From: a virus
IMG/VR virus record: IMGVR_UViG_3300017987_000070
Coordinates: 1-64,000 of that record
DNA: 64,000 bases
Strand: one strand, 5' to 3'
Under the pieces are notes generated by a model that had not been told where the DNA came from, searched no databases, and saw only the letters and a list, made by a program, of their open reading frames with translations. Made by a program: the position numbers and the translations under genes. Below are positions 33,012 to 42,500 of the stretch, piece after piece (the stretch's first letter is position 1; each line of letters starts with the position of its first letter).

Positions 33012-33425
33012 TCAGTCTTCTTCTATGACCTCGGCTTGCAGCCTCTTCACGCCCCATACGCCATCGAACTCGTAAGGGTACTCCACTTCCAGCAGTTCGT
33101 TCAAGGGCTCTTCGAAATGTCTTCGCACATAGTGAGGCCCTCGGGCGTACATGTAGAGCAGGATGAAGGGGATCGCGAAGGCGAGTCCGATGATCTTGAG
33201 GATATCGGTGACCTGGAACCAGCTAGGAGCGCTGAAGAAGGCGCTTAGGCTGTTCCTAAGCGCTCTGAGGATGCCACCGTACATTTCGATGCCGTCGCTC
33301 TGGTTCCTCCACATGTAGAGACGTGGATGCTTCATGACCTCTCGAAGCTCTTTCTCCCTCTTACGGATCATGTAGTTACGGCGCATGTGCCAGAGGTCTT
33401 CGTCAATGTCGCAACGGTAACGCAT
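33012..33425 (-). CDS. Single-span membrane protein, 137 aa
   Basis: A basic N-terminal region (residues 1-60) precedes a hydrophobic segment ILKIIGLAFAIPFILLYMY (about 75-93). A charged tail of about 45 residues follows. A GGAG ribosome site lies upstream of the ATG, and the stop of the next upstream gene is ten bases away, so it is expressed with paralogue B. It lies between the two paralogues. The function is unknown; a membrane anchor or exclusion role is a guess. Confidence 0.75.
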   Translation of the reverse strand: MRYRCDIDEDLWHMRRNYMIRKREKELREVMKHPRLYMWRNQSDGIEMYGGILRALRNSLSAFFSAPSWFQVTDILKIIGLAFAIPFILLYMYARGPHYVRRHFEEPLNELLEVEYPYEFDGVWGVKRLQAEVIEED

Positions 33426-33435
33426 GGGTGTCTCC

Positions 33436-34743
33436 TCACTTTTTTGAAAAGAAATCGTTGATGGCGCTTGTGGGACTCTTGCCGTCCAGATATTCAGCTT
33501 GAGGATACATCTCCTCCACCTCCTTCACGAAGTTCACCCGGCACGTGGTGTAGACCTTCTCCACGTTGGGGAACCTCTCCGAGACGGGAACGAGCCAGCC
33601 CGGAGTGTAGTCGAAGATGAGCACCTTCACGTTTGGATAAGACACCCTCTCCGCCAAGGGAGAGAGTTGGGGAATTCCGTTCTGGAACTTGAAGAAGATC
33701 ACCTCGGGGTCCCCTGGGAGGGCGTTGTGACTGTGAAAGAGCTTGTACCCCTTCATCGTCTCGACCTTCCACACCTTCGTGAGACCCGCGATCTCCTTGT
33801 CATACTTGTCGGTCGTGAGTTCACGGTCCGACACACGCCAGGATCGGTCCATCACGGAGTGAACGTAAGGGAGAGTGACGTTGTAGAACTCCCCGTTCTT
33901 CTCCATGTTCTGAAGCGTCTTGAGGACCTTACGGAAGTGCTTCTTCGACCCCGGCTGCTGCATGAGAGAGCGGATAGCCCCGAACCCGTCAGGCTCCAAT
34001 ATCGAGAAGACCTCTTCGATCACCTCCAGCCCGCCCTTGATTACCTCTTTCGGGTTGCGAAGATAACCTGTCAGGGACTTGGACCTCTCGTGGAAGTGAA
34101 TCTTATTCAGGTTGTGCGACGTTGCCGTGGTGATGTGAGCGAGCGCATGAGAACTCGAGTTAGGGTGCGCACTGTACGCGACTCGGATCTTCTCGACTTC
34201 CTCATCCCAGCTCTGGTAGAGAAGGGTCTTCAGCTCATTCAAGACCCGCTCAAGAACCCGGACCGGGATGTAACCATACCCCGACTCCATCTTCTCGTAC
34301 ATGTCTTCGACGGCACGGTCTCGCAGGCTCTCGTAGCGATCTCCCCATACCTCATCGATCCCAAAAATCCTCTCATCGAACCCCAGAGGGACGACGGAAA
34401 TTAGGGGACCACCCATAGGGCGGTGTTGGAGGACCTTCTGAAGCCAAGGTGTCTCCCATTCACGGTCCAGGGTGAGGTTCTCCTTCTCGTCGAGAATCCA
34501 ACCTCTAAGGTCTTCATTCAGGGATGAGGCCGCGATGAAGGTAGCCGAAAGGTTGGAGGACCTGCGGTAAAGGTCCCGAGAGTTATGATCCCAGTGTTGT
34601 TTCTTGGTCTCACACTCAAAGCCGAGACCCCTCACGTACTCTTCCGCGCTCAGGTACTCAGAGACCACCTGGGTCTTGAGCATCGTGTAGAAGGTCTGGA
34701 GCACTTCTCCAGAGGCTTGAAGGGCGGCGGTATCTGCTTTCAT
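33436..34743 (-). CDS. Paralogue B of a duplicated protein family, 435 aa
   Basis: The C-terminal 200 residues match paralogue A: FRKVLKTLQNMEKNGEFYNV then LPYVHS, LTTDKYDKEIAGLTKVWKV then TMKGYKLF, and NALPG. The N-terminal half is helical and shows weaker similarity. Two adjacent ATG codons (34746 and 34743) could start the protein; the latter has better spacing from GGAG (34751-34754). A promoter at 34773-34801 lies just upstream. The function is unknown. The gene is on the minus strand in an island flanked by plus-strand structural genes. Confidence 0.8.
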   Translation of the reverse strand: MKADTAALQASGEVLQTFYTMLKTQVVSEYLSAEEYVRGLGFECETKKQHWDHNSRDLYRRSSNLSATFIAASSLNEDLRGWILDEKENLTLDREWETPWLQKVLQHRPMGGPLISVVPLGFDERIFGIDEVWGDRYESLRDRAVEDMYEKMESGYGYIPVRVLERVLNELKTLLYQSWDEEVEKIRVAYSAHPNSSSHALAHITTATSHNLNKIHFHERSKSLTGYLRNPKEVIKGGLEVIEEVFSILEPDGFGAIRSLMQQPGSKKHFRKVLKTLQNMEKNGEFYNVTLPYVHSVMDRSWRVSDRELTTDKYDKEIAGLTKVWKVETMKGYKLFHSHNALPGDPEVIFFKFQNGIPQLSPLAERVSYPNVKVLIFDYTPGWLVPVSERFPNVEKVYTTCRVNFVKEVEEMYPQAEYLDGKSPTSAINDFFSKK

Positions 34744-34772
34744 CATCTTACTCCACAAGGGGTTCTACGAGG

Positions 34773-34801
34773 AGTATAGCAGCGATGGGAGAGATTTTGA
34801 A
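34773..34801 (-). promoter_or_regulatory. Candidate sigma70-like promoter
   Basis: On the minus strand TTCAAA (34801-34796), 17 bases, TATACT (34778-34773), in a GCTGCTATACT context. It sits 27 bases before the start of paralogue B and would transcribe it and the small membrane protein. Confidence 0.6.
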
Positions 34802-34808
34802 GAGTTTT

Positions 34809-36383
34809 TCAGTACGTTTCAAAAAACTCGCGATATCTCTTGGCGAGAGTTGATGATCGCTCTTCAGGGTCTAGACTGAGCGTTTTGGGATCAATGCCAT
34901 TGAGCTTGAGCAACTCCGGGTGATGCCACCAGTTGTTTTTTGCCGACTTTGGGATGCGGATTAAGTTCGAGATCGTCTCGCCCGCAGAGTGCAGAACTAC
35001 CTCTTCTGAAGACTCAGGGTCTATCCAAATGATATCTTCGTTAGGGTACTCAGCCTTGATTTGTCGTGTGAGCCACTCTTCAGCCGCTCGAACGGTCTCG
35101 ACGTATTTTTTACCGAAGAACACCCTGTCCGTCTTTGACAGATCAACTAGATACCCTTTGTATTGAAAAGGTTTACCCTTCTCTAGCCGGACTAAGCCGT
35201 CATAAAGAGCACTTCGACAACCGTCTTCCGACTTCATGACAGTCCCATAGCATGACCATTTGAAGAGAAGGTCTTCACCTGAATTCTTCAAGCTAGTGTT
35301 GAACACATCGGGGTTATGATGCCACCTTGCTAGAAGTGCTACCGTCATACTTTCGGTTATCTTTCCGCCCTTAAACATGGGCATTACAGTATAGAAAGCT
35401 TCCATGCAATCGCGGTACTCTTGGCAGAGCAAGTCCCAATTCTCTCTGATGTAAGTATAGTGCTTACGCTCGCTGACCACAAAAGAACTCAGTTCTGTCG
35501 TGGTATACTCAGGAGTTCGGAGCATGTAAGCTCTTAGCATGTTCGCGTAAGCTTTTTTTGTCATGGTTTCGTTGGTGTAGTCTGTACGGCTCAGCTGAGC
35601 TGTAAACTTATCGACGGCTTTATGCGCATCGAAGTCAGGACCGCTAATGCAGCTTTTTGAGTAGGTTTCATCGCTCATAACCTTCCCGTTTTTATTAACG
35701 CTTCGGAAGACCGCTTGTAAATCCGGGTCCGTAAAATCAGCGCTAAGAGTCTCATGTAAAAGATTCTTTTCACTGTAAGCCGAAAGCATATGCGAGAACT
35801 GGACCCAATCTGAAGGGGTTTTGAATTTGCCCTGAAGGAGGGGGAACCAGTAGGAGTGGGGAGTGTCAAACACAAGACAAAGAGGGAAGTACCCTTCAAA
35901 AGTGCTTGGGTCCTTTATGTCAATGTGGTCGATAACGGTGAAGAACCTGTCATACAGGAACGAGTCTGGGATCTCAGAGATTGGTCTATTCACGTACTCC
36001 GATACAGCGTCTAGACAGATCGCGAAGGTTCCTTCCTGGGGCCGGGTTCGGGAGCGTTTTTTGTCCTCGTAAGGATTCTCGTACCCTTCAAAGGTATTAC
36101 ATCGGAGTAGCGTGGTGGTCCTTTGTAGACCGTCACATACTTCGAACGCACATTGGGTTAAGTCGTACTGAGGGCCTCCCCTGTACGTGATTCGACGCGA
36201 TACTGCGTCTGGGGTATTAACGTGGTTGATCAAGAACAGGCCAGAACTAGCGTTCCGAAGCATCGAGTGGATGAACTTGCACTCGCGCTCGAAGTCCCAT
36301 TCAGGTGTCCTCTGGTAGTAGGCCACTCGGTAACGGCCTTGTTGGAGTTCTTTGAGGTAAGTGCGAAGGGGTGTGTTTGACAT
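34809..36383 (-). CDS. DUF262-domain (GmrSD/ParB-like) protein, 524 aa
   Basis: The N-terminal 100 residues have the DUF262 signature: YYQRTPEWDFERECKFIHSM (22-41), an ISGLF-like strand and FEVCDGLQRTTTLLR (80-94) corresponding to DGQQR. DUF262 proteins share the ParB/Srx fold and include the type IV restriction enzyme GmrSD, which cuts modified phage DNA, and other defence proteins. The C-terminal 400 residues contain no HNH motif that I can see. The ATG at 36383 is favoured by AAAGG upstream. The gene is visibly AT-richer than its neighbours, which fits acquisition from elsewhere. In a phage it may act against competing phages; this is inference. Confidence 0.75.
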   Translation of the reverse strand: MSNTPLRTYLKELQQGRYRVAYYQRTPEWDFERECKFIHSMLRNASSGLFLINHVNTPDAVSRRITYRGGPQYDLTQCAFEVCDGLQRTTTLLRCNTFEGYENPYEDKKRSRTRPQEGTFAICLDAVSEYVNRPISEIPDSFLYDRFFTVIDHIDIKDPSTFEGYFPLCLVFDTPHSYWFPLLQGKFKTPSDWVQFSHMLSAYSEKNLLHETLSADFTDPDLQAVFRSVNKNGKVMSDETYSKSCISGPDFDAHKAVDKFTAQLSRTDYTNETMTKKAYANMLRAYMLRTPEYTTTELSSFVVSERKHYTYIRENWDLLCQEYRDCMEAFYTVMPMFKGGKITESMTVALLARWHHNPDVFNTSLKNSGEDLLFKWSCYGTVMKSEDGCRSALYDGLVRLEKGKPFQYKGYLVDLSKTDRVFFGKKYVETVRAAEEWLTRQIKAEYPNEDIIWIDPESSEEVVLHSAGETISNLIRIPKSAKNNWWHHPELLKLNGIDPKTLSLDPEERSSTLAKRYREFFETY

Positions 36384-36443
36384 GCTCAAAACCTTTGGGT
36401 GGGGTGGGGTGGTCTCAGATTCTCCCCGGTAGATTACGAACAC

Positions 36444-36472
36444 AACTTAGAGCCCGCTCTCGTCTTTGTCAA
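36444..36472 (-). promoter_or_regulatory. Candidate sigma70-like promoter with perfect -35
   Basis: The minus strand reads TTGACA (36472-36467), 17 bases, TAAGTT (36449-36444). The -10 is weak (3 of 6) but the -35 is perfect. It precedes the DUF262 gene by about 60 bases. Confidence 0.45.
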
Positions 36473-36496
36473 GCTTTTTTGTGGGCATTCGCGTCT

Positions 36497-36555
36497 CTCC
36501 CGTATGTTTTTGTGCCGATGGTGATGTACTACCACAGTCCAAGAGCATACGGGAG
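36497..36555 (+). repeat. 10-bp inverted repeat covering the ribosome site of the giant gene
   Basis: CTCCCGTATG (36497-36506) is matched by CATACGGGAG (36546-36555) across 39 bases. The right arm contains GGGAG, the ribosome site of the gene starting at 36561, so pairing in the mRNA would hide it. The loop may pair further. No T-run follows, so it is not a terminator. Confidence 0.6.
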
Positions 36556-36560
36556 CCCTC

Positions 36561-39500
36561 ATGTTCGACTCCGGCTACGTTTTGCGCCAGCCTAGAGTGT
36601 CTAGCGCTAACAATCCTACACAAGATGACCCTAGCGTTCATGTCCTTGACCGTGATTCCGATGGTAACCTGACTTCGGACCGTGACGAGTACCTCGCGAC
36701 GTTCATCAATGACCCCACCGCCCAACGCAGAGAATACCTCGTGGTTCCCAAGGCTACGGCGAATCTGGTTGCGGGAGAGGACTTCATTCAGGAGACTCCG
36801 GTCAACGTGGACGATGCAGGTTTGGTGTATCAGTTCAATCAAGCGGGTCTTGCGATCCGAGATTTCTCCCTCGTGTCTGGCGATGCTCCCGATAAGGTAG
36901 ACCTCCAGGCGGGTCTCTTGATGTACGACACCGCGCCGGGTACAACTCCCGTGGTGCAGTACCGTCGTGAAGCTCTGTCTCTCTTCTACACGAGAAATGA
37001 CTCCAACGTCACGCGCTTTGGCTTCGACGATCGTGTCCAGAGGTGGCGCACGCTTCCCGGCGCACCCCCGGAGCTTATAGGAAACGTACCCGAGGACGCC
37101 CTCACGCCTCTCACACTGGCCGCTACGGAGCCAGACGCGGGAACACCCAGGATTGTCCTCGGGAGCCTTGAGAACGCCCCTGTGCCCGTCTCCTACATCC
37201 CTACCCAAGCCCGGTGGCAAGACTACCTCGACGGCGTGCTCACCCCCAATGCAGGGGAAGCCGCAGCGTTTGCGGACACGGGCGAGATCCTCTTCGCGGC
37301 AGACATTATCGCGTCTTCGGTGAACCTACCCGTCTTCCAGTACCGCTACTCTTTCTTCGCCCTCGACACTTCCTCGGGTCTCCTGGGTTCCGTGGGAGAA
37401 GACATCTTTCTCAATCCTGTACCCCAAGGTACAGAGTTCCCACTACTCAGAACGCGCTACGGCAGCTACTTGACCGTCGCACGGAGCACTGATCCCGTGG
37501 GTACCGAGGAAGTTAGATACGATGTGAACTCGGGGAAGCTAACCTTCCAGAACGCCGATCGTGACGGAGAGAGTCTCTACTACGACGGCGTGTACTCTAT
37601 CACCGAGCCTGTTCAGGCGTTTCCTCCTACGGACTTGGGCACGATCACTCCCAACTTCGCTTCGACCCCTGGCATCGCGAACATAGACGCGTCCGTGTAC
37701 GATCGCACGGCGCTCTTGCTGTATGTTCGAGAGTCTGGAGAGGTAATCCAAGACCTTGAGTTCGTCGAAGAGGCGAGTGATCTCCCCCAGCCTTCGCGCA
37801 TCCCGGCCACGAAAGCTTTCCTCTTCTACGACGAGGGCGCGGATGAGGTCCAAGTTCAGTTGAGCTTCTCTTTCATGCAGGCGAACTCGGGGCTAACCCT
37901 GAGCGTCGGGACGGGTGACTTCTACCTCGAAGATGGCATCACCTTCCGTGTGGCACGTTCTTTGCGTCCAGGCGTTGATCCCGATGCGCGCTCTCGCGTG
38001 CGCATCCAAGACGAGGTGCTCATTGATGGGATCTCTCAAGGTGCCTTCGCGATCCTACCTCAGATTCCCTTACAGGATGTAGCTGGATACTCCGAGGACA
38101 CGTTCTTTCGTGTACGAAGCAACGGCAGCACGCGCACACTTGTACCTGACGAAGATGTGGTGTACGACTTCGACGCGAGTTCTATCCGTTGGGCAGAGCG
38201 AGAATCACAGACTCAGAGCATCACTCAGGTAGCCTCTTCCGTGAAGCTCCCACATGAGGTCTTGCTTGACCGTAACTTCAGCTTCGAGCTTGACGAGGGT
38301 AATGGGTTCCAAGCCTTGACCCCAGGTGAGACCGTCGTGGTGGACTTCGACCTCGGGAACATCGCCTTTGCCGAGCCCTTCGGTAAACCGCTCTATGAGG
38401 GCTTCGGTTCTCTCTCGGGGAGCACGTTCACCGACACAGGTGCAGCGTTCAACTTCGCCCTTGACCTCGGAAGCACACCTTCAGCACTCGACGCGTTCGA
38501 GCGTCCCTTGCTCATCCTCACGAACACCAACGAAGTGTTCCGCGTGGACGACTCCACCGCGACCTCGCTCACGATCTCTACTTCAAGCGGCCCTCAGACG
38601 AACGTACCTTACGTCGTCGTGGAGGGACCCGATGTGGTTTATGAGTACGCCTTCGAGGATGTCGACCTCACGCGCCGGACGGTATTCCCTTCGATCATCT
38701 CTCCTTTGGGATCTTTCGTACCCGATGGAGAGAGCTTTGCGTTCGAGCTGGACGGGGCTGAGGTACCTCACGTGACCCTGGAGAGAGAAACGCTCGGGTT
38801 CATTCAAGACGCCCTGGTGGTTCCTGCCTACTACCTCGCTCCTGAAGCGAACTTCGAGCTTTACCGGGACTCAACGCTCCTGAGCTTCGTGCCCGGTGCT
38901 CCCGCATCCTCGGGAGAGTACACCTTCGACTCTGGAACGGGAGCGATCACGTTCTTCGCGGGGGATGTCACGACCTTCGAGGGGTCCTCCATCGTCTTGC
39001 GTCCTCTCCTCTCGACGGGACGCGCCACGGGACCCGTGGAAGTTCTCGCAGAGAATCGCAGCGTAGGTTTGCCTCTCGACCTTGTAAGTGAAAATGTAAA
39101 ATCAGTCGTGCTTTTAAGCGAAAGCCAGTACAGCGTGCAACCTTCCAACGGACAGTTGTTCTTCAACTCCGCATTCCGTGCGGGTGATCGGCTACAAGTA
39201 AGGTACTATGTTGATAGCTTGAATAGCTTAGTTAATTTAATTACCTTTAATGCAAGAGAGAATTTAACTTACGCGCCTGCTACGAGTGTTTTCAATTTCG
39301 CCTCTGGAATCGAGGTGGATACCACCAAGCCCGGCACGCTGTTCATCAACGGATCGCCAAGCTCTCAGGGGACAGTGGACCTCCTCAACAAGACCGTGAC
39401 GCTCAATGCACCGGCGAATCCCAACCGCACGTATCAGGTCGGCTACTTCCGTCTTGACGCTGCCGGAGGGGAGAAGACCGCCGTCTTGCCCTCTCTACCT

Positions 39501-42500
39501 TTTGACCCTCCCGTGCAGTTCGTCGGGGGGACCCAACAGACGTTTCTTGGAGACCACACGTCAGTTCTCCAACCTGACGTGGTGTTGGAGGTAGACGACG
39601 TGTCCGTTCGTGTCGTGAGTTCGTCTTACGATGCGGGTACGGATCTCACGACCGCCGAGGTGTCCCCAGCGATCTCGACCCCAGTGACGAGCCCCTCCCT
39701 CTTGAGGGTCACATCCTCTCCATTGGACCGCACATCTGTGGTCCCGGCTCAAGCAGAGGTCAACGCGGTAGACAACCAAGAACTGCGCCTCTTCGGGGAC
39801 TTCACGGGCGCGGTCTTCGCGAACCGCGTGCTCTTCCTCGACGGCGAGCCTTATGGTGTTCAGGGGGTGGCTTATGATGAAGGGGCACGGGTAACGCGTG
39901 TGACGCTTAGGTCTCGTTTGCAGCGGGAGTACGTCAACCCTACGATCACCATCTCGGATGAGGTAGTCTACGATCCTGCACCTGGGGTACTCGCAACGAA
40001 CCGGCCTCTCTTTGCGGCTCAAGACGTGCGCCTCGTGCAGTTGGACGAGGATGGTTCGGGTACGCTTCTGGAGAGAGGCGTACAGTACGAAGTGACTGAC
40101 GCAGGGGACATCGCGCTTGACCCCACGAACGTGACTCTACCTCAACCGGGGCAGAGGTGGGTGCTGTCTTATCTCGCAAGAGAGGATGTTGGACCGTTTA
40201 CCTCCAACGCAGGGACTTTGGTGATCCCACGCTTGCGTTCAACGTACACGAGGTTCGTCGCGGCAACCAACCAGACCTTCGCGGGCGGCCAACTTCTGGC
40301 CACCTACAGCATATACTCCCCGGACACGTTCTACTTCCGCGCTCTACCTCTCTCCGAGTACGCTGCCGAGGTTCAAGCGACGCTGGGTTCTTCCTCGGGG
40401 TCATCGGGTCCTTCGACCTCCTTCCGAAGCACGCAAGCTCTCTCTGACAAGGGCAACCTCACCCTGGTAGGGGAGGAACTCGACGTTCGAGATCGCGACC
40501 GTGTAGGACGTGCTTTCATTTCCCTCTACAACGATGTCGCTCAGGACTTCGAGACCTACCTCCAGGCAGTCGACGGGAGGGTCATTGGAGACCGGGACGG
40601 GCAGTTCAAGTTCTTCCTCGCTCCCGACGGTCAACCGGGAGGGGAAGACCCCGTATCGGGAGAGCTTCTGCCCTATTACGTCAACCCTGACGGCAGCGGA
40701 TCAAAGCCTACCCCCGCTCAAGTGGAGGACATTGACATCCTAGCACAAGAAGGGTTCGTCCGCAACTCGATTGACGATCTCATCTTGAGGTCCAAGAAGC
40801 CCTTCCAGTTCACCTTCCCTGCCACCTTCGAGTACCTTGGTACGTTCGCGAGGGCCTGGGAACCTTCCCGCCTGTCGAGGTTCTACCCCCAACGCTCCAA
40901 GGTAGTCACGCTAACCCCTCCTGATGTAAGTGGTTCGGGCTCCTACGATTTCTTCGAGGACTTCGGCTTGACCCTGGGTGACTTGAAGCAAGACGACGTG
41001 ATCTCGATTGAGACCCTCGAAGAGAGGCCGCCTCAAGCATGGCTCATCAACGGGGTCGTGTCAACGGGGTCGGGCACAGCTACGGTCAACGCGGGTATGG
41101 TCTTCCCTCTGGGAGCCTCACAAGCCTCTAACCCTGGTGCGGGTCAGAACCTCACCGATGGTGACGCGAGCAAACAGATCCCAGGCTTCGCAGTAGACGA
41201 TGTGGTCAACCTCGGACGCATCTCTTACACGACGAACCCCTCCACGGGACTCGTAGAGAGGCAAGAGACAATCTATGCACAGAACATGGTGGTCACGGCA
41301 ATCTCGGGAGACCAAGTGACCCTGGGGCAGTTGGATCAGACCTTCTTTGACAACCTCTTCCCCGACGCAGGGATCGTGTTCGGCAGCTTGACGATCACCG
41401 TCACCGACCCTGAGACGCTTGATGGGGTGACCTCTCCAGCCGCAGGGTACTCGGCTGCGACCTCAACGCCAAGACAAAACGACACGGTGTTCGGGACATC
41501 ACTCAACCCGTTCAGGCAAGGCTTCGACTTCGGCCTCGATGCGAGCGAAGGGGAACTCATCAACCGCGCCTTGCCAGACTTCCTCGCGAGCATCACGGGT
41601 CAGGTAGCTCCTCCTCCCTTGACCTACCTCAACGCGACCATCAGCTACAAGAACCAGCGCACAGAGCCTTTCAGGTTCCCCGCCCTTGATGGGGAGGCCG
41701 TCGACGATGATGGCTTGCAGAACGCTCCCTACGGCTACCCTCTCCTCTCTTCGGAGAGCGTGTCCTTTGGTAACGAAGAGAGCGCACTTACAAACGTCCT
41801 CAACGGCACTACTCCGGGTCTCGTGATTGATGCGACTCAAAGCTCACCCTCGGTCCTGACGACGACTCAAGACCTCACTGACCCAAGCTCATATCCCACA
41901 CCGCCACGCCCGTATGACCTGCTCCTACTCGAAGGAGAGACCTTGGGAGGAACCCCTGCTACGGGAGGGTCGACGGCGTTCGTCTTCTCCGAGGTCACGA
42001 GCCCTACCGACTTCAGGCTTGCCGCGTTCGAGGCGTTTGACTCAGGCGTCTCCTATGCCATTGACGATGCCTTCTCGGGCACAGGTACGGGAGTCGGTGC
42101 CGTGTGGACTGACGATCTGGGAAGAGACTTCACGGTCTTGAATGGACTCACGGGGACCCTGGACATTGGAGGGAGCCTGTTCTCCATCCTGTCTTTTGGG
42201 GTTGGTACGATCACGGTAGTAGCAGGACCTCTCCCCGCTTCGGGAGCGTTCAACCTTGACCTCTCGGGCAACGGGGACATCAACTCCCTGCACGCCCTCA
42301 CGGACTCAGTGGATTTCTCTACATGGGCTGACGGTCTCACACTCCGTGTGCTCTCGGGAGTGAACACGGGGACCTACACGATCGCCACCGGGTTCAACGG
42401 CTCAGTCGAACCCGAGACGCTTCCTGCGGGATTCGCGTCTGGAAACGCTGCGATAGCGTCTACGAGCATTGAGGTTCAAGGCTCAGGTAGCGCGGGTGCG

